From Pseudomonas bananamidigenes (GTDB taxonomy: Bacteria; Pseudomonadota; Gammaproteobacteria; Pseudomonadales; Pseudomonadaceae), in NCBI RefSeq assembly GCF_001679645.1, contig NZ_LRUN01000010.1:62001-126000 (forward strand): DNA of 64,000 nucleotides. The letters are read 5' to 3'. Positions 60,860 through 64,000 of this stretch are shown here, in pieces. The translations under genes were made by a program, and so were the position numbers. The first letter of the stretch is position 1, and every line of letters starts with the position of its first letter. Below the pieces are notes generated by a model that was not told where the DNA came from, searched no databases, and saw only the letters and a program-made list of their open reading frames with translations.

Positions 60860-63106
60860 ATGTTCGCGCCCATCACCCGTTCCATGACCCTCACCCTGGG
60901 CCTGTGCAGCGCTGCATTGAGCCCTGATCTGCTGGCTGAAACCGAAGTCGAAAAACAGTCAGAGACTCTCGCTCCGACACTGGAGCTGGCGTCCACCAGC
61001 GTCACGGCCGAAGGCCTGGGTTCCACCACGCAAGACACGGGTTCGTACACCACGGGCGCCATGAGCACGGCGACGCGGTTGAACCTGTCGATCAAGGAAA
61101 CCCCGCAATCGATATCCGTGGTCACCCGCCAGCAAATGGATGATTTCAAGCTCGGCACATTGTCCGAGGCCATGAGCCAGACCACCGGCGTGGTCGTGCA
61201 GCACAACGATTCGGACCGGGTCAGCTATTCGTCACGGGGCTACCCGATCAACAACTTCCAGATCGACGGGATGCTCAACACCTTCAACCGGATGAAATCC
61301 GACTCCGACACGATCATCTACGACCGCATCGAAGTCGTACGCGGCGCCACCGGCCTGACCACCGGCGCCGGTGATCCTTCGGCGACCATCAACATGGTGC
61401 GCAAGCGCCCTACCGCACAATTGCAGGCCCTGGCCGGGGTCAGCGGCGGCAGTTACGACGATTATTACAGCTACGTCGACGTGGGCGGCCCGCTTGCCTT
61501 CGATGGCCGTGTGCGCGGGCGCAGCGTGCTGGCCTATCGCGACAGCCAGTCGTTTCGCGACAAATACGCCCTGCAACGGGAAGTCGGGTACGGCATTCTC
61601 GAGGCCGACCTGACGGAATCGACGGTGGTGGCCGTCGGTTATGACTATCAGGACAAGCAGGTTCAAGGCAGTTCCTGGGGCACCGTGCCCTACTGGAACG
61701 CCAACGGCGGCAAGGCCGGTCTGGGTCGTTCGACCAACATGGCGACATCCTGGAGCTCGTGGCCGATCAAGGACAAGACCGCCTTCGCCAGCCTCGACCA
61801 GGCACTGGCCGGGGGCTGGCATCTGAAAGCGGCCTATACCCATCGCCAGAGCGATACCGACGGCAAGGTCTACTATGGGGGTGCGGGGTTCCCTGCCGAC
61901 GATCGCAGCGGGATGACAGCCTATACCTCGCACATGATCGGCACGCAGAAAATGAAGGTGTATGACGTCAATGTCTCCGGGCCCTATGCCTTGTTCGGTC
62001 GCGAGCACGAGATGATGTTCGGCTATGGAGAGTCCGAGCGCAGCGAACGCAGCCCCTACACGATCGCAGGTGCGGTGCCGCCGGGTTACGAAAACATTCG
62101 TGACTGGAAATACATGGGCGACATCAGGACATTTCCCGACACCGTCACCGGCCTGACCGGTTCCACCTCCAGCACCCGGCAGAAAGCCGGTTACCTGGCC
62201 ACGCGCCTGAGCCTCACCGATGATCTGCATGCGGTACTGGGCAGCCGCTACGGCAGCTGGAAGTCTTCGACCTCATCCACTTCGTTCGATGACAACCTGC
62301 AAGTCAACGGTATCGATGCCAGCAGCCAGCAACACAACGACATGTGGACCCCTTACGCCGGCCTGCTCTACGACCTGACGCCCGAATACACCGTGTATGT
62401 CAGCTACACCGACATCTTCAACCCTCAGGAATACCGCGACGCCAATCGCAAATTCATCGAGCCGGTGGTCGGCAGCAACTATGAAGCGGGTCTCAAGGGC
62501 AGCCTGCTCGATGAGCGTCTGAACATCGCCACGGCGGTATTCTGGAGCAAACAGGACAACGTGGCCGAGCTGGACGATTCGGTGCCGCCGGATCCTGTGA
62601 CCGGTGAAGAGTTCTACAAGTCCGGCGGCAAGGGCAACAAGGTCAACGGTTTCGAAGCCGAAGTCTCGGGCGAGATCCTCGACGGCTGGAACATGACCGC
62701 CGGCTACACCTACACCCACGCGGTGAACGGCGAAAAACACCGCGCCAACACCAACCAGCCGCTCAACATGTTACGTCTGTCCACCGCGTATCGCCTGCCC
62801 GGTGACTGGCACGCGCTGACCGTGGGTGGCGCAGTGAACTGGCAGAGCGATGTCTATGGCAGCTCGAACCGACCGGTCGGTCGCGGCACCGATGGCCGGC
62901 TCATCACCGAACGGGCGCGGATCAGCCAGGGGGCCTACACCGTGGTCAAGCTGATGTCGCGCTATGAATTCGACAGACATCTGTCGGCATCGCTGAACGT
63001 CGACAATCTGTTCGACAAGAAGTATTTCGACAACGTCGGCTTTTACAACGGCGTGTACTGGGGTGATCCACGCACGGTGACGCTGAGCCTGGACTGGAAA
63101 CTCTGA
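60860..63106 (+). CDS. TonB-dependent siderophore receptor
   Basis: 748 residues: signal peptide, a short TonB-box/secretin-like region (SVTAEGLGS), then the plug (SIKETPQSISVVTRQQMDDFK; RIEVVRGATGLTTGAGDPSATINMV) and a 22-strand barrel ending in the outer-membrane signature VTLSLDWKL. The plug pattern with ETPQSISVVTR is typical of ferrisiderophore receptors such as FhuE/FpvA-type proteins. The siderophore is not identifiable. ATG 60860 has AAGGAG at 8 bp; the frame opens from 60815 without one. Confidence 0.9.
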   Translation: MFAPITRSMTLTLGLCSAALSPDLLAETEVEKQSETLAPTLELASTSVTAEGLGSTTQDTGSYTTGAMSTATRLNLSIKETPQSISVVTRQQMDDFKLGTLSEAMSQTTGVVVQHNDSDRVSYSSRGYPINNFQIDGMLNTFNRMKSDSDTIIYDRIEVVRGATGLTTGAGDPSATINMVRKRPTAQLQALAGVSGGSYDDYYSYVDVGGPLAFDGRVRGRSVLAYRDSQSFRDKYALQREVGYGILEADLTESTVVAVGYDYQDKQVQGSSWGTVPYWNANGGKAGLGRSTNMATSWSSWPIKDKTAFASLDQALAGGWHLKAAYTHRQSDTDGKVYYGGAGFPADDRSGMTAYTSHMIGTQKMKVYDVNVSGPYALFGREHEMMFGYGESERSERSPYTIAGAVPPGYENIRDWKYMGDIRTFPDTVTGLTGSTSSTRQKAGYLATRLSLTDDLHAVLGSRYGSWKSSTSSTSFDDNLQVNGIDASSQQHNDMWTPYAGLLYDLTPEYTVYVSYTDIFNPQEYRDANRKFIEPVVGSNYEAGLKGSLLDERLNIATAVFWSKQDNVAELDDSVPPDPVTGEEFYKSGGKGNKVNGFEAEVSGEILDGWNMTAGYTYTHAVNGEKHRANTNQPLNMLRLSTAYRLPGDWHALTVGGAVNWQSDVYGSSNRPVGRGTDGRLITERARISQGAYTVVKLMSRYEFDRHLSASLNVDNLFDKKYFDNVGFYNGVYWGDPRTVTLSLDWKL

Positions 63107-63197
63107 CGTCTTTCCCGCGACCTGCACGCGCCATCGGTGCGTGCGGCACGCCTCCGCCCCCTCGGAAACAATCGGTAAAACCTGCACGGGACGCACG

Positions 63198-63212
63198 TTA
63201 ACCTCGGGTTAA
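63198..63212 (+). promoter_or_regulatory. TTAA-N7-TTAA direct repeat, same layout as 21333
   Basis: TTAA at 63198-63201 and 63209-63212 in CGTTAACCTCGGGTTAATGC, 11 bp apart. It stands about 78 bp upstream of a small secreted-protein gene. The layout and flanking bases repeat those at 21333-21347. Confidence 0.4.
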
Positions 63213-63289
63213 TGCCCTCGGCGGACACTGCGCGCCGAAGCACTGATTCATGGACGAACGGCTCCGACATTTTTTCGTAGGAGACAACC

Positions 63290-63496
63290 ATGAAAACCAC
63301 GACTGCACTGCTTGCCGGTCTGATCACCTTGGCTTCCGCCAGCGCTTTCGCCGAGGGCGGCGCCGAACGGATGAGGCATCACTGGGAAAACTTCCCTGTT
63401 CACACCGCCCAAAGCCAACAGGCTGACACCAAAGCCAACGAACTTCGCGTTCCGGACGACCAGACCGCACAGGTCACCGAGCATTACCGTCCGTGA
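63290..63496 (+). CDS. Small secreted protein of unknown function
   Basis: 68 residues: signal peptide (MKTTTALLAGLITLASASAFA) and a short polar mature part (ERMRHHWENFPVHTAQSQQ) with no cysteines. No family recognised. A GTAGGAGAC site precedes the ATG. The upstream direct repeat suggests control by the same kind of regulator as the DUF2790 gene at 21463. Confidence 0.7.
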   Translation: MKTTTALLAGLITLASASAFAEGGAERMRHHWENFPVHTAQSQQADTKANELRVPDDQTAQVTEHYRP

Positions 63497-63555
63497 TGTA
63501 ACGGTTTACCGATGGATCTGCGATGGCTCCGCTCTGGCTTCGCAGAAGACAGTTG

Positions 63556-63580
63556 GGCGTCCTTCGGGGCGCCTTTTTTA
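63556..63580 (+). terminator. Terminator after the small secreted-protein gene
   Basis: GGCGTCC/GGGCGCC stem (one G-T pair) with a TTCG loop and a run of T. It also sits 19 bp beyond the 3' end of the opposing DinB gene. Confidence 0.8.
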
Positions 63581-63598
63581 TGCCTGCCTGACGTCGAC

Positions 63599-64000
63599 TC
63601 AGTGCCCCCAGATGAGCGCCTCCGTCCAGCCCAGCTCGGCAAAGTCCTCCGCCCGCAATCCGGATTCGCCGGTACAGAAAAACTCGTCCAGTTGCGGCGG
63701 TTTTACCGGTGTGCCGCTGAGCATGGCGTGGACCTGGCCACGATGGTGGATCTGATGTTCGAACAGGTGCGAAATCATACGCAGACGGCTGTCGTGCTGC
63801 GGCGTGTCCCGGGCGATGGTGACCAGGCGTCCCAGATCGTCATCGCGCAGTTGCTCGCAATAAGCAATCAGGCGGCGGTCGACATGGGCCTGTTCACGGC
63901 GCAAGGCCCGGGCCTCGGTGAAAGGCTCGTCTGCGCTGAAGAACACGTAGCAATCAGGATGCGGCTCGTCACCACGCAACTCGCGTTCCAGTGCATCGAC
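63599..64000 (-). CDS. DinB-family protein, partial (start outside window)
   Basis: At least 133 residues; the frame remains open to the window edge, so the N-terminus is missing. HLFEHQIHHRGQVHAMLS is the DinB/YfiT four-helix-bundle signature with metal-binding histidines (H-x3-H-H). DinB proteins are metal-dependent, often thiol-transfer, enzymes of mostly unknown substrate. The in-frame start used inside (63979) is only a truncated reading. Confidence 0.85.
   Translation of the reverse strand, partial: VDALERELRGDEPHPDCYVFFSADEPFTEARALRREQAHVDRRLIAYCEQLRDDDLGRLVTIARDTPQHDSRLRMISHLFEHQIHHRGQVHAMLSGTPVKPPQLDEFFCTGESGLRAEDFAELGWTEALIWGH

Overview
The window is a stretch of chromosome from a fluorescent-group Pseudomonas. 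The evidence is the gene content (a mannitol operon of the P. fluorescens mtlEFGKDYZ type, a fapABCDEF amyloid operon, an OprD-family porin, DUF1652 and DUF2790 small proteins), high-GC coding with strong third-position bias, and REP/REPIN repeats of the kind scattered through P. fluorescens genomes. No rRNA, tRNA, CRISPR array, insertion sequence or prophage was found.

Layout. 1-8845: tail of an AraC-type regulator, then the mannitol/polyol operon: binding protein, two permeases and ATPase, mannitol 2-dehydrogenase, xylulokinase and fructokinase. Imported mannitol, arabitol or sorbitol is oxidised to ketose and phosphorylated. Two different REPIN-like elements sit inside this operon. 8890-10955: an SLT-type lipoprotein and an OprD porin. 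11224-20580: an orphan type VI secretion island with two almost identical VgrG spikes that differ only in their tails. Each is followed by its own cargo: a lytic-transglycosylase-like effector with a periplasmic immunity candidate, and a DUF4123 adaptor, lipoprotein and class 3 lipase. The cargo genes look AT-richer than their surroundings. 20671-24685: small secreted and membrane proteins, ecotin, a NIPSNAP protein and an ACT-less threonine dehydratase. 24886-28587: a CorA-like channel and an RLAN/RimK-type ATP-grasp protein, divergent from a GNAT-peptidase C39 fusion, probably a peptide-ligation or modification system. 28593-43319: housekeeping and accessory genes (PQQ-type sugar dehydrogenase, Ku, LpxO, CigR-like protein, YbiT-type ABC-F, MFS, AzoR with its divergent LysR regulator, UppP, a chemoreceptor). 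43401-44485: PnuC with a NadR-like kinase. 44829-49778: the complete fap operon, read towards a convergent VpsR-type sigma-54 activator gene (49859-51184). 52077-58294: a delta-60 repeat protein, NhaB, and an overlapping gnd-zwf-HAD cluster in which zwf carries a one-base frameshift. 58965-64000: a CptA-like phosphoethanolamine transferase, a TonB-dependent siderophore receptor, a small secreted protein and a partial DinB protein.

Most notable signals: (1) upstream of fapA, a sigma-54-like -24/-12 element plus seven TGAAAC-type half-sites including a perfect 18-bp palindrome, with an activator gene at the far end of the operon; (2) the duplicated vgrG modules with exchanged tails and cargo, and a transthyretin-like pattern shared by one VgrG tail and the lipase N-terminus; (3) the ATP-grasp/GNAT-C39 pair; (4) the zwf frameshift; (5) a shared TTAA-N7-TTAA direct repeat ahead of two unrelated small secreted-protein genes. 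All calls come from reading sequence and translations; no database search was run.
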